Positions 1 to 6,848 of a stretch of 12,861 nt of DNA are shown here, piece by piece. How positions within the stretch are numbered: position 1 is the first letter of the stretch; each line of letters starts with the position of its first letter. Below the pieces are notes generated by a model that ran no database searches, had not been told where the DNA came from, and saw only the letters and a program-made list of their open reading frames with translations. The translations under genes and the position numbers were made by a program. Source of the stretch: CAKSST01 sp045535505 (lineage in GTDB: Bacteria > Bacillota > Clostridia > Oscillospirales > Acutalibacteraceae); the NCBI GenBank assembly GCA_045535505.1, contig JAZSLU010000053.1:1-12861 (forward strand). Reading direction: 5' to 3'.

Positions 1-319
1 TTTCGGGATAGAGCTGCATCATAATCTGCTCTGTTGTTGAAATTTTTTCAACATCATAAACCTGCTTAACCAAGGGAAAGAAAGGTAATGTAGCTATATA
101 CATGTTATCTTCAACCTTGGTCTGACAAGCCAAACAAGATTTTAACTCCGTATCGCCTTTTATGCGATAAATTGTAGCGCAAGCGCCGCAAAAGCCGTTA
201 CGGCAACCGCAACCGCGAACAAGCTGATAACCGGCGTACTCCATAGCACGCATAATGGTAAGATTATCAGGTACTGTGTACTGTTTACCAAACAGGAATA
301 TGTTAACCATGTTTTCCAT
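1..319 (-). CDS. [2Fe-2S] ferredoxin-fold iron-sulfur protein, 3' end cut by window edge
   Basis: Read by hand from the minus strand; 106 codons are open to the left edge with no stop. The start at 319 is preceded by AAGGAGA with 8 nt spacing; a second Met at residue 4 (310) lacks that spacing. The N-terminus has a beta-grasp-like stretch (residues 5-25). Cysteines follow at 37, 39, 44, 47, 62 and 65; C39-x4-C44-x2-C47 plus C62 or C65 fits a plant-type [2Fe-2S] site as in ferredoxins and the iron-sulfur subunits of fumarate or succinate oxidoreductases. It begins 17 nt after flxA stops, so it is probably the last seen member of the hdr-flx operon and an electron donor or acceptor for that complex. 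Whether it continues into [4Fe-4S] or other domains cannot be seen. The exact family is not recognised. Confidence 0.8.
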   Translation of the reverse strand, partial: MENMVNIFLFGKQYTVPDNLTIMRAMEYAGYQLVRGCGCRNGFCGACATIYRIKGDTELKSCLACQTKVEDNMYIATLPFFPLVKQVYDVEKISTTEQIMMQLYPE

Positions 320-336
320 ATTAATGTATCTCCTTA

Positions 337-1170
337 TTAATATTCGTCGGGAAGCTCATCAATCTGGTCGCAACGGAAAACGGGGCCGTCTTTGCAAACA
401 TATTTTGCACCAACGTTACATCTGCCGCATTTACCGATGCCGCATTTCATTCTGAGCTCTAATGTGGTGTAAACTTGTGTTTTATCAAAACCAAGTTCTT
501 GCAAACCTGCCAATGTAAATTTAATCATTATAGGAGGTCCGCAAAGAATAGCGGTTTTATCAGTTGAAAAACCAAGTTCTTTAACATAGTTAGGAACAAA
601 ACCAACGTGACCGTCCCACTCGGGTTGTTCGCGGTCAATGGTAAGGTGAACATCAACACCTGCGTCATTCGACCACTCTTCAATAATTTCCTTATAGTCA
701 ACGAGGTCCTCCATACTGCGAGAGCCGTAAACAATGTCTATTTTACCGTAACGGTCGCGGTAATGACGGCAATAGTTAATTACTGAGCGAAGCGGTGCAA
801 GACCGATACCGCCGGCAATAAAGAGCATATCTTTACCAACAAACTCAGTATCAACGGGGAAAGCATTACCGTATGGTCCGCGAATTGTAATTTGCTGACC
901 AACCTCCATAGAATGAAGCCACTCAGTAACACAGCCGCACTTTTTGATTGAAAATTCCATAAACTCGGTATTTGTGGGAGAAGATGTTATTGAAAACATT
1001 GCCTCACCAACACCGGGAATTGAAAGCATTGCGCACTGGCCGGGTTTATGCTCAAAAGCCTTTTTACCATCAGGTGTTACAACGCGAAAAGTTTTAACGT
1101 CGGGAGTATCAATGCGAATATCCGTAACAACGCCAACAACCGGAATAAGCGGTTCTTTAATTTCAGCCAT
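337..1170 (-). CDS. flxA: FlxA-like FAD/NAD(P)H-binding oxidoreductase subunit with C-terminal [2Fe-2S] site
   Basis: 277 aa, of the ferredoxin-NADP reductase superfamily (PyrK, sulfhydrogenase gamma, AsrB type). The N-terminal FAD-binding barrel covers roughly residues 8-105, with FSITSSP at 59-65 in the flavin motif position and RGPYGN at 97-102. The NAD(P)H domain shows GGIGLAPLRS at 120-129 and CGPP at 210-213. A C-terminal [2Fe-2S] site is formed by C243, C248, C251 and C259. In the Flx-Hdr complex this is the subunit that oxidises NAD(P)H in the cytoplasm and passes electrons to FlxB. It starts 1 nt after the flxB stop codon, with GGAGGA ahead of the ATG. The name rests on family resemblance and on sitting with flxB, flxC, flxD and hdrBCA; alone it could equally be called a sulfhydrogenase gamma or AsrB-like protein. 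Confidence 0.88.
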   Translation of the reverse strand: MAEIKEPLIPVVGVVTDIRIDTPDVKTFRVVTPDGKKAFEHKPGQCAMLSIPGVGEAMFSITSSPTNTEFMEFSIKKCGCVTEWLHSMEVGQQITIRGPYGNAFPVDTEFVGKDMLFIAGGIGLAPLRSVINYCRHYRDRYGKIDIVYGSRSMEDLVDYKEIIEEWSNDAGVDVHLTIDREQPEWDGHVGFVPNYVKELGFSTDKTAILCGPPIMIKFTLAGLQELGFDKTQVYTTLELRMKCGIGKCGRCNVGAKYVCKDGPVFRCDQIDELPDEY

Positions 1171-1171
1171 T

Positions 1172-2188
1172 TTATTTTCCTCCTAACGTTTTGATAACCT
1201 TAACAATATTCATCTGAATTGGACATTTAGCAATACATCTGCCGCAACCCACACATGAGAATAAACCATCATTATTTGTAGGATAGTAAACAAGCTTGTG
1301 CATAAAACGCTGACGGAAACGTTCTTTTTGTGTAAGACGGTTATTACCGTGAGCCATTCTTGTAAACTCTGAGTACATACAAGAATCCCAGCATCTAAAA
1401 CGTTTTACGCCGTTACCTGTGTTAAAGTCTTTAATGTCATAGCACTGGCATGTAGGACAAACAAATGTACAGGTTCCGCAACCAAGGCAAGACTGTGAAA
1501 GCTCTTGCCATTCGGGTGCATCAAAAAACTCATTTGTCTTATCAACACCAAAAGCCTCAACAGTTACATCTGCAAAAGGCAATTTTTCAAGACGTTCTTT
1601 AATTAAAGCAACCTGTGCCTCAATATCTTTTGCATCAGCCACATCGGTAATATCTTCTAAAGTTGCAAGAAGCTTCTCGCCTTTATCGGATTTAGCATCC
1701 ATAAACAATATGTCATCTGTTTTGTGACAAACAATATCGCCTTCAGGTGATGACGCATCTATACCGAATGTGCCGCAAAAACAAGTTTCAATAGGCTTAT
1801 TACAAGCAAGTGACATAATTACACCATGTTCACGTCGATTTCTATAATAAGTGTCAACAGGCTCAGCCAAGAACACGCGATCAAGAATATCTATACTCTT
1901 AACATCACAAGCACGAACACCAAAAACAACAAAGTCTTCACATTCACTTCTTGTGTCAATAATTTCAATATTCTTGCCCTCAACCTTGAAATCTACAAGA
2001 TTTTCGGTTTGAGGAAAAAAGAAATCTTTTGGACTTCTAACAGTATTTAAAGCATCAGAAAGTTTAGTGCCATCAGTCCATTTTTCAAACTTAGCACCTG
2101 CTTTTGTATCAACAGGCAGATATAATGTGTTGTTTTTGGCAATACGAGCAAACAACAAATCAAGCTTATCAAGTGAAATTTTACGCAT
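1172..2188 (-). CDS. flxB: FlxB-like 4Fe-4S dicluster protein (sulfhydrogenase beta / AsrA family)
   Basis: 338 aa from the ATG at 2188. The N-terminal half carries the family signature VRACDVKS at 91-98, followed by conserved cysteines at 129, 136 and 138. Two [4Fe-4S] sites lie in the C-terminal third: C234-C237-C240-C244 and C312-C315-C318-C322. HydB/AsrA-type subunits pass electrons from the flavin/NAD(P)H subunit (here FlxA, directly downstream) into the rest of the complex. The start is chosen over a GTG at 2197 because AGAGG lies 8 nt before the ATG and because this gives an 8-nt overlap with flxC, in keeping with the other overlapping junctions of the operon. No signal peptide or membrane segment is seen, so it should be cytoplasmic. 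The function is inferred from family and context. Confidence 0.86.
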   Translation of the reverse strand: MRKISLDKLDLLFARIAKNNTLYLPVDTKAGAKFEKWTDGTKLSDALNTVRSPKDFFFPQTENLVDFKVEGKNIEIIDTRSECEDFVVFGVRACDVKSIDILDRVFLAEPVDTYYRNRREHGVIMSLACNKPIETCFCGTFGIDASSPEGDIVCHKTDDILFMDAKSDKGEKLLATLEDITDVADAKDIEAQVALIKERLEKLPFADVTVEAFGVDKTNEFFDAPEWQELSQSCLGCGTCTFVCPTCQCYDIKDFNTGNGVKRFRCWDSCMYSEFTRMAHGNNRLTQKERFRQRFMHKLVYYPTNNDGLFSCVGCGRCIAKCPIQMNIVKVIKTLGGK

Positions 2189-3173
2189 CTGCCTCACCTC
2201 TTTCTACTGCTTCGCTGGGCTCAATATCATCAGTTGAATAATTAACTATAGGAGCTCTGCTGCCAACCTCGGCACCAGCTTGATATTCGCCGTAGAAACC
2301 GTTTATATCCTTTATAAACTTGCGGTTAAGCAAATGTAAAGGAATATTCTGTGGGCAAACACGTGAACATTCGCCGCAGTCTGTGCAACGACCAACAACG
2401 TGGAAAGCACGAATAATATGGAACATTTTTTCTTCAAATGAGTTTGCAGCAGCCTTGTTTTCAACACCCGAGTTGGGATTGTCAAAAACACACTTTTCGC
2501 AAGAGCAAGCGGGACAAACATCTCGACAAGCGTTGCAACGAATGCAACGTGAAAGCTCGTTCTGCCAAAACTCAAATCGTTCGTCAGCAGTCATTTTTTC
2601 TAAAGCTTCAACCTCATCAAAACGAGCACTGTCAATAACTTCACCGTCTTGGCCTAAAAGTTCGTCATAAGCAACAAACTTTTTAGATTTGCAGTTTTTG
2701 CAACGCTCAGCTAAAACTTTTTCATTTTCAAGCGTTACCTTACCATCATAAAGTGTGTCAACAATTACATTGTCACCATTAGCATTTATTGAAACAACGC
2801 CTTCATAATTTGCCTTGATGTTTGAAATGTCAAGCATACCATTACAAGGAACACCAACAACGTACACTTTTTCGCGGTCAAATCTGTGCTCGGTAAGCAA
2901 TTGGTTAAAACTATATGTATCACAAGGTTTTAAGAAAACAAGAACCTTGTTTTCACTTTTAGCGGTTTCCTTAATCAAATATTTTGAAAAATTTGCACCG
3001 CAAAAGTCATTCCATACAAAATCTTTTTCCAGTTGTTCTTTGTTTACAAAAACAAAGGGCGTAACGTCATAGTCAAACTCGCCAGCTTTCCAACCAAGAA
3101 CACGGTCAACAGTGCCGTTGTCAAGCAACTGCACTGCCTTAGAAACGAGAACTTCTCTTTTTATTTCTTGCAT
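2181..3173 (-). CDS. flxC: FlxC-like FrhB/4Fe-4S dicluster subunit of the Flx-Hdr complex
   Basis: 330 aa. The N-terminal part resembles the F420-hydrogenase beta subunit (FrhB) fold, with FLKPCDTYSF at 80-89 and VVGVPCNG at 105-112. The C-terminal half has two [4Fe-4S] sites, C210-C213-C216-C220 and C263-C266-C269-C273 (the second followed by PQNIP). There are also extra cysteines at 158, 161, 223, 225 and 228 that could bind a further cluster. It overlaps flxD by 13 nt and has GGAGG 7 nt before its ATG. By position between the MvhD-like and HydB-like subunits it matches FlxC, which wires FlxAB to FlxD/HdrA. The acidic tail after residue 295 has no recognised role. The assignment as FlxC is less certain than that of its neighbours; 'FrhB-like 4Fe-4S protein' is the safe description. 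Confidence 0.82.
   Translation of the reverse strand: MQEIKREVLVSKAVQLLDNGTVDRVLGWKAGEFDYDVTPFVFVNKEQLEKDFVWNDFCGANFSKYLIKETAKSENKVLVFLKPCDTYSFNQLLTEHRFDREKVYVVGVPCNGMLDISNIKANYEGVVSINANGDNVIVDTLYDGKVTLENEKVLAERCKNCKSKKFVAYDELLGQDGEVIDSARFDEVEALEKMTADERFEFWQNELSRCIRCNACRDVCPACSCEKCVFDNPNSGVENKAAANSFEEKMFHIIRAFHVVGRCTDCGECSRVCPQNIPLHLLNRKFIKDINGFYGEYQAGAEVGSRAPIVNYSTDDIEPSEAVERGEADA
2197..2201 (-). promoter_or_regulatory. Ribosome binding site that fixes the flxB start
   Basis: AGAGG on the minus strand, 8 nt before the ATG at 2188. It overlaps the base of the competing GTG start at 2197, so it cannot serve that start. Confidence 0.6.
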
Positions 3174-3595
3174 CTTAAGTCCTCCAATCTCTTGTTTTCA
3201 CCCAAAGCGGCAACCGTTTGAGCAAATTCATTCATAGTTGCAGCAAATTTTGCACCCTCAGCAGCACTTACCCATTCAACACGAGTACGCTCACGCTCAA
3301 TGCCAAGATAATCAAGCATTGAAAAAAGCAAAGACATACGGCGTCGGGTGTAATAGTTACCTGATGTATAGTGACAATCACCCGGATGGCAACCGCAAAG
3401 AATAACACCGTCAGCGCCACGCTGAAATGCGCGCAAAATAAACATAGGGTTAACCCTGCACGAGCAAGGTACTCTAATAATTTTTACGTCTGCAGGATAA
3501 GCAAGGCGATTGTTACCTGCAAGGTCGGCACCCGCATAGGAACACCAGTTACAGCAGAATGCCACAATAAGCGGCTTATATTCATTTACTTGCAT
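3161..3595 (-). CDS. flxD: MvhD/FlxD-like hydrogenase iron-sulfur (delta) subunit
   Basis: 144 aa, the usual size of the methyl-viologen-reducing hydrogenase delta family. Conserved cysteines lie at 14, 15 and 18 (FCCNWCSYAG), 44 and 46 (VPCSCR) and 67, 69 and 74 (CGCHPGDCHY), followed by YYTRRR at 81-86. MvhD binds a [2Fe-2S] cluster and docks on HdrA, delivering electrons to its bifurcating flavin. No [NiFe] hydrogenase large or small subunit lies nearby; the partners here are the Flx NAD(P)H subunits, hence FlxD. It overlaps the end of hdrA by 10 nt and the start of flxC by 13 nt, so translation is probably coupled. No in-frame UGA is present, so there is no selenocysteine as in some methanogen homologues. 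Confidence 0.92.
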   Translation of the reverse strand: MQVNEYKPLIVAFCCNWCSYAGADLAGNNRLAYPADVKIIRVPCSCRVNPMFILRAFQRGADGVILCGCHPGDCHYTSGNYYTRRRMSLLFSMLDYLGIERERTRVEWVSAAEGAKFAATMNEFAQTVAALGENKRLEDLRCKK

Positions 3596-5580
3596 ATTGC
3601 GTCAACCTCCGCCATAATTTGTTTGCTTGTAAATCCACGCAAGTCCATAGCGCCGGACATACATGCAACGGTACAAGCACCGCAACCCTGACATACCGCG
3701 TCATTAACAACAGCGATTCTGCGAATTTTTGTTGTTCTGTCGGGCATTCTAAACTCTTTATCTTGATATGTGATTGCACCATAGGGACAAACCTTTTCAC
3801 AAGTTGAGCAGCCGTTACACATCATCTCATCAGAATGAGCAATACATGCGTTACCCGTAAGCTTATCCTTGCAAAGCAATGCAATAACCTTAGATGCAGC
3901 AGCACCGGCCTGAGAAACTGTTTCTGGAATATCCTTAGGACCTTGACATGCGCCTGAAAGGAAAACACCGGCAGTCGGGCTTTCAACAGGACGAAGCTTG
4001 GGGTGTGCCTCTGTAAAGAAGTCGTTTGTATCCATACTTGCAGTAAGCATAGTAGCAAGAGGTCTTGCTGACTTATCAGGTTCGATAGCAGCAGCAAGAA
4101 CTACCAAGTCAGCGTCAATGTGAAGTTGTTTACCGTCAAGCAGGTCAGATGCCTGAACCTTAAGCTTATTGCCTTCGGGCGATACTTTACCTACCATACC
4201 CTTTATGTAATGAACGCCATATTCTTCAACAGCACGACGATAGAACTCATCAAAGTTCTTACCGGGAGTACGAACGTCAATATAAAATACATATACATCA
4301 GTATCAGGATATTTATCGCGAATAAGCATTGCGTGTTTTGCAGTGTACATACAACATATTTTAGAGCAATATTCTTTACCCTTCTCAGCACAAGCTTCAC
4401 AGCGTGAGCCAACGCATTGTACAAACACTATTGTATGAGGATGCTCATTGTCTGAAGGACGAAGCAACGTGCCACCTGTAGGACCTGCAGCATTCATAAG
4501 ACGCTCAAGTTCAAGTGAAGTAATAACGTCTTTGGACTGTGAATAAGCAAACTCATCAAATTTATCCATAGAGATGGGATTAAAACCGGTTGCAACAACG
4601 ATTGCACCGTATTTTTCCTCAATAAATTCATCCTTAGCCTGATAATCGATTGCGCCTGCGGTACAAACCTTTGAACAAACACCGCATTTGCCGCTTTTGA
4701 GCATTGTGCAATAGTCGGCATCAATGGTTGCAACCTTCGGAACAGCCTGAGCAAAAGGAATGTAAATTGCACGACGGTTGTCCATACCCATATTAAATTC
4801 GTTGGGCACCTTCTTTTGAGGACATTTTTCTGTACAAAGGCCACAACCCGTACACAAGTCCTCTTTAACATAACGTGCTTTACGTTTAATGGTAACATCA
4901 AAATTACCAACAAAACCGCCAACTTTGGTTACCTCAGAATATGAGAAAATTCTAATCTTCTCATTTTGTGCAACATCAACCATCTTAGGTGTCAAAATAC
5001 AAGCGGCACAGTCTAATGTTGGGAATGTTTTATCAAGTTGTGACATCTTACCGCCAATAGTGGGTTTGGTTTCAACAATATCAACCTCAAAGCCAGCATC
5101 AGCAATATCTAAAGCCGTCTGGATGCCTGCAATACCGCCGCCGATAACAAGAGCGCGTTTTGTTACAGGGCTCTCGCCGGGGGTAAGAGGTGTGTTAAGG
5201 TTAACCTTTGCAATAGCAGCTTTTCCAAGGATGATTGCCTTTTCGGTACCGATAGGAATATCCTTATGAACCCATGAGCATTGCTCACGGATGTTTGCAA
5301 TCTCAACCATAAAAGGATTAAGACCTGCAGCGGCTGCAGTTTTACGGAATGTTGCTTCGTGCATACGAGGTGAACAAGAACATACAACAATGCCAGTGAG
5401 CTTATGCTCAGCTACAGCTTCTTTAATGATGTCTTGACCTGCTTGAGAGCACATATACTGATAATCAGTAGAGAAAACAACACCCGGTTCGAGTTTTAAG
5501 GCTTCAGCAACAGCTTTAACGTCAACTGTACCTGCAATATTTGTGCCGCAATGGCAAACAAATACACCAATTCTTTGCAT
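3586..5580 (-). CDS. hdrA: HdrA, flavin-containing electron-bifurcating subunit of heterodisulfide reductase-like complex
   Basis: 664 aa, full length for the family. The N-terminal domain has C9 and C11 (FVCHCG), C44 and VVCSCSPRMHEATFR at 65-79. A thioredoxin-reductase-like FAD domain follows, with GGGIAG at 147-152 and an acidic E170 after beta strand 2; PTLDCAACILTPKM at 187-200 is typical of HdrA. Fe-S sites are C243-C246-C249-C253, C291-C299-C302-C306, and a C-terminal ferredoxin domain with C588-C591-C594-C598 and C630-C633-C636-C640. In known Hdr complexes the FAD splits electron pairs between ferredoxin and the HdrB disulfide site, and this one is expected to do the same with electrons from FlxD. 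Translation starts at 5580 after AAGGGG, 17 nt beyond hdrC. Cytoplasmic, with no membrane segment. Confidence 0.96.
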   Translation of the reverse strand: MQRIGVFVCHCGTNIAGTVDVKAVAEALKLEPGVVFSTDYQYMCSQAGQDIIKEAVAEHKLTGIVVCSCSPRMHEATFRKTAAAAGLNPFMVEIANIREQCSWVHKDIPIGTEKAIILGKAAIAKVNLNTPLTPGESPVTKRALVIGGGIAGIQTALDIADAGFEVDIVETKPTIGGKMSQLDKTFPTLDCAACILTPKMVDVAQNEKIRIFSYSEVTKVGGFVGNFDVTIKRKARYVKEDLCTGCGLCTEKCPQKKVPNEFNMGMDNRRAIYIPFAQAVPKVATIDADYCTMLKSGKCGVCSKVCTAGAIDYQAKDEFIEEKYGAIVVATGFNPISMDKFDEFAYSQSKDVITSLELERLMNAAGPTGGTLLRPSDNEHPHTIVFVQCVGSRCEACAEKGKEYCSKICCMYTAKHAMLIRDKYPDTDVYVFYIDVRTPGKNFDEFYRRAVEEYGVHYIKGMVGKVSPEGNKLKVQASDLLDGKQLHIDADLVVLAAAIEPDKSARPLATMLTASMDTNDFFTEAHPKLRPVESPTAGVFLSGACQGPKDIPETVSQAGAAASKVIALLCKDKLTGNACIAHSDEMMCNGCSTCEKVCPYGAITYQDKEFRMPDRTTKIRRIAVVNDAVCQGCGACTVACMSGAMDLRGFTSKQIMAEVDAICK

Positions 5581-5597
5581 TAGTTGTTTCCCCTTTC

Positions 5598-5990
5598 TTA
5601 TTTACTATATTTGCGCATTGCACTAACGATAGCCTGCTGAGGCATATCGTCATCTAACAACGCAGGAATATCATTTGCTGTTAAATGGTTTGCACCCTTC
5701 TCGCGAATAACGCTAAGACGAAGCGCTTCTACCAATTTAGCAGGTTCAACACCTCTTGGACAACGGTCAACGCAAGCAAAGCATGACAGACACTTATAAA
5801 TTGATGTTGAATTCATAAGCGGCTCGATGTTGCCCGTTTCAACCATATAAACAAACTGATGCGGATGATATTCCATCTCATCGTATGAAGGACAAGTGCC
5901 GGAGCATTTGCCGCAGCGCATACATTTAAGAGGATTAACTCCACTCATGCGGAGAATTTGTTCTTTTTGTCTTTCACGTTTATTAGGCAT
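5598..5990 (-). CDS. hdrC: HdrC, [4Fe-4S] linker subunit of heterodisulfide reductase-like complex
   Basis: 130 aa with two classical [4Fe-4S] sites: C23-C26-C29-C33 and C67-C70-C73-C77 (the second ending CPRG). HdrC relays electrons from HdrA to the catalytic HdrB. The protein is short for the family and has only about 50 residues after the second cluster site; these end in a basic tail. It is a soluble form with no membrane helices, unlike HdrE-linked or GlpC-like fusions. Its ATG lies 4 nt after the hdrB stop, and its GGAGG is inside the last hdrB codons, so the two are probably translationally coupled. The order hdrB-hdrC-hdrA supports the call. Confidence 0.93.
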   Translation of the reverse strand: MPNKRERQKEQILRMSGVNPLKCMRCGKCSGTCPSYDEMEYHPHQFVYMVETGNIEPLMNSTSIYKCLSCFACVDRCPRGVEPAKLVEALRLSVIREKGANHLTANDIPALLDDDMPQQAIVSAMRKYSK

Positions 5991-5994
5991 AAAA

Positions 5995-6789
5995 CTAATC
6001 CTCCTTCACACCTAAAGCCTCTGCCAAAAGTTCAGTAAAGTAAACAACAGGTACAGGACTTTCGTTTTTGGTAAGATTATATTTACAAAGAGGACAAGCT
6101 GTAACAATAACTTGCGCACCATGTAATGCAGCGCTATTGCTAACCTTATTGCTCTTTTTCTTTGCACTATGGGCATCTTCAAGTGCAACATAACCGCCAC
6201 AACACTCATTACGCTGTGGATAAATAACAGGTGTAGCACCTAACGCTCTAATAAAATCTTCAAGAATTTGTGGATTTTCCACATCATCCATCTGCATTAC
6301 CTTACCGGGACGCAATAATAGACAACCGTAGTATGCAGCAATTTTTTTATCGGTTAAGGGTTTAACAACCTTTTCTTTAATTTTGTCAAAACCTACAACA
6401 TCACGCAAAAGTTCAAGATAATGGTAAACATTTGTCTCGCCGTTATATTCGCCAACGAAATCTTTATCCTGTTTTATGTATAAATTTACCTTTTTGGCAA
6501 AATCTGCATCAGTCTGCATAGCGTTATTGGTTTGTTTAATAACATTATGACAAGCCGAACATACCGTAACCAAAGGTTGTTCATGATTTTTAGCATCTAA
6601 AAGTGCACGAACACTTGAAAGTTTTGTAGCAATTTCATCCTTAGCGGTAACAAAAACACCACCGCAGCACTGCCAATTTTCAACCTCGCAAAGTTCAATG
6701 CCAAGAATTTCGGCGCATTTACGTGCATAAAAATCAAGGTCTTTTGCTTTGGTACGGAGGGTACATCCGGGATAGTAACTAACTTTCAT
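5995..6789 (-). CDS. hdrB: HdrB, catalytic CCG-domain subunit of heterodisulfide reductase-like complex
   Basis: 264 aa from the ATG at 6789. Two complete cysteine-rich CCG domains are visible: C9, C41-C42, C77-C80 (WQCCGG, CSACH) and C156, C196-C197, C232-C235 (NECCGG, CPLCKYN). In methanogens these hold two noncubane [4Fe-4S] clusters that cleave the CoM-S-S-CoB disulfide. All ten ligand cysteines are present, so it should be catalytically intact. The natural substrate is unknown here: no methanogenesis gene and no DsrC-like gene is in the window. An ATG four codons upstream (6801) is rejected because its own bases form the GGAGG ribosome binding site for 6789. It is the first hdr gene, 59 nt after the dehydrogenase gene. 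Confidence 0.94.
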   Translation of the reverse strand: MKVSYYPGCTLRTKAKDLDFYARKCAEILGIELCEVENWQCCGGVFVTAKDEIATKLSSVRALLDAKNHEQPLVTVCSACHNVIKQTNNAMQTDADFAKKVNLYIKQDKDFVGEYNGETNVYHYLELLRDVVGFDKIKEKVVKPLTDKKIAAYYGCLLLRPGKVMQMDDVENPQILEDFIRALGATPVIYPQRNECCGGYVALEDAHSAKKKSNKVSNSAALHGAQVIVTACPLCKYNLTKNESPVPVVYFTELLAEALGVKED

Positions 6790-6794
6790 ATTAA

Positions 6795-6799
6795 CCTCC
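6795..6799 (-). promoter_or_regulatory. Ribosome binding site that fixes the hdrB start
   Basis: GGAGG on the minus strand, 5 nt before the ATG at 6789. It is embedded in the alternative upstream start codon (ATGGAGG, 6801), which makes that upstream start unlikely. Confidence 0.8.
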
Positions 6800-6848
6800 A
6801 TTACTAAACTTTATCTAAATCATCTATATAAGATGTAAAAACTCATTT

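Noticed and set aside
2189..2197. GTG start of flxB at 2197
   Set aside because: The purine-rich sequence abuts the GTG with no usable spacing, whereas the ATG at 2188 has AGAGG 8 nt upstream.
6790..6848. Separate promoter for hdrB in the 59-nt gap (TTTACA and a CATCT/AGATG dyad at 6821-6835)
   Set aside because: TTTACA is a fair -35, but nothing close to TATAAT is found 16 to 18 bp downstream. The 5-bp dyad could be chance in AT-rich DNA.
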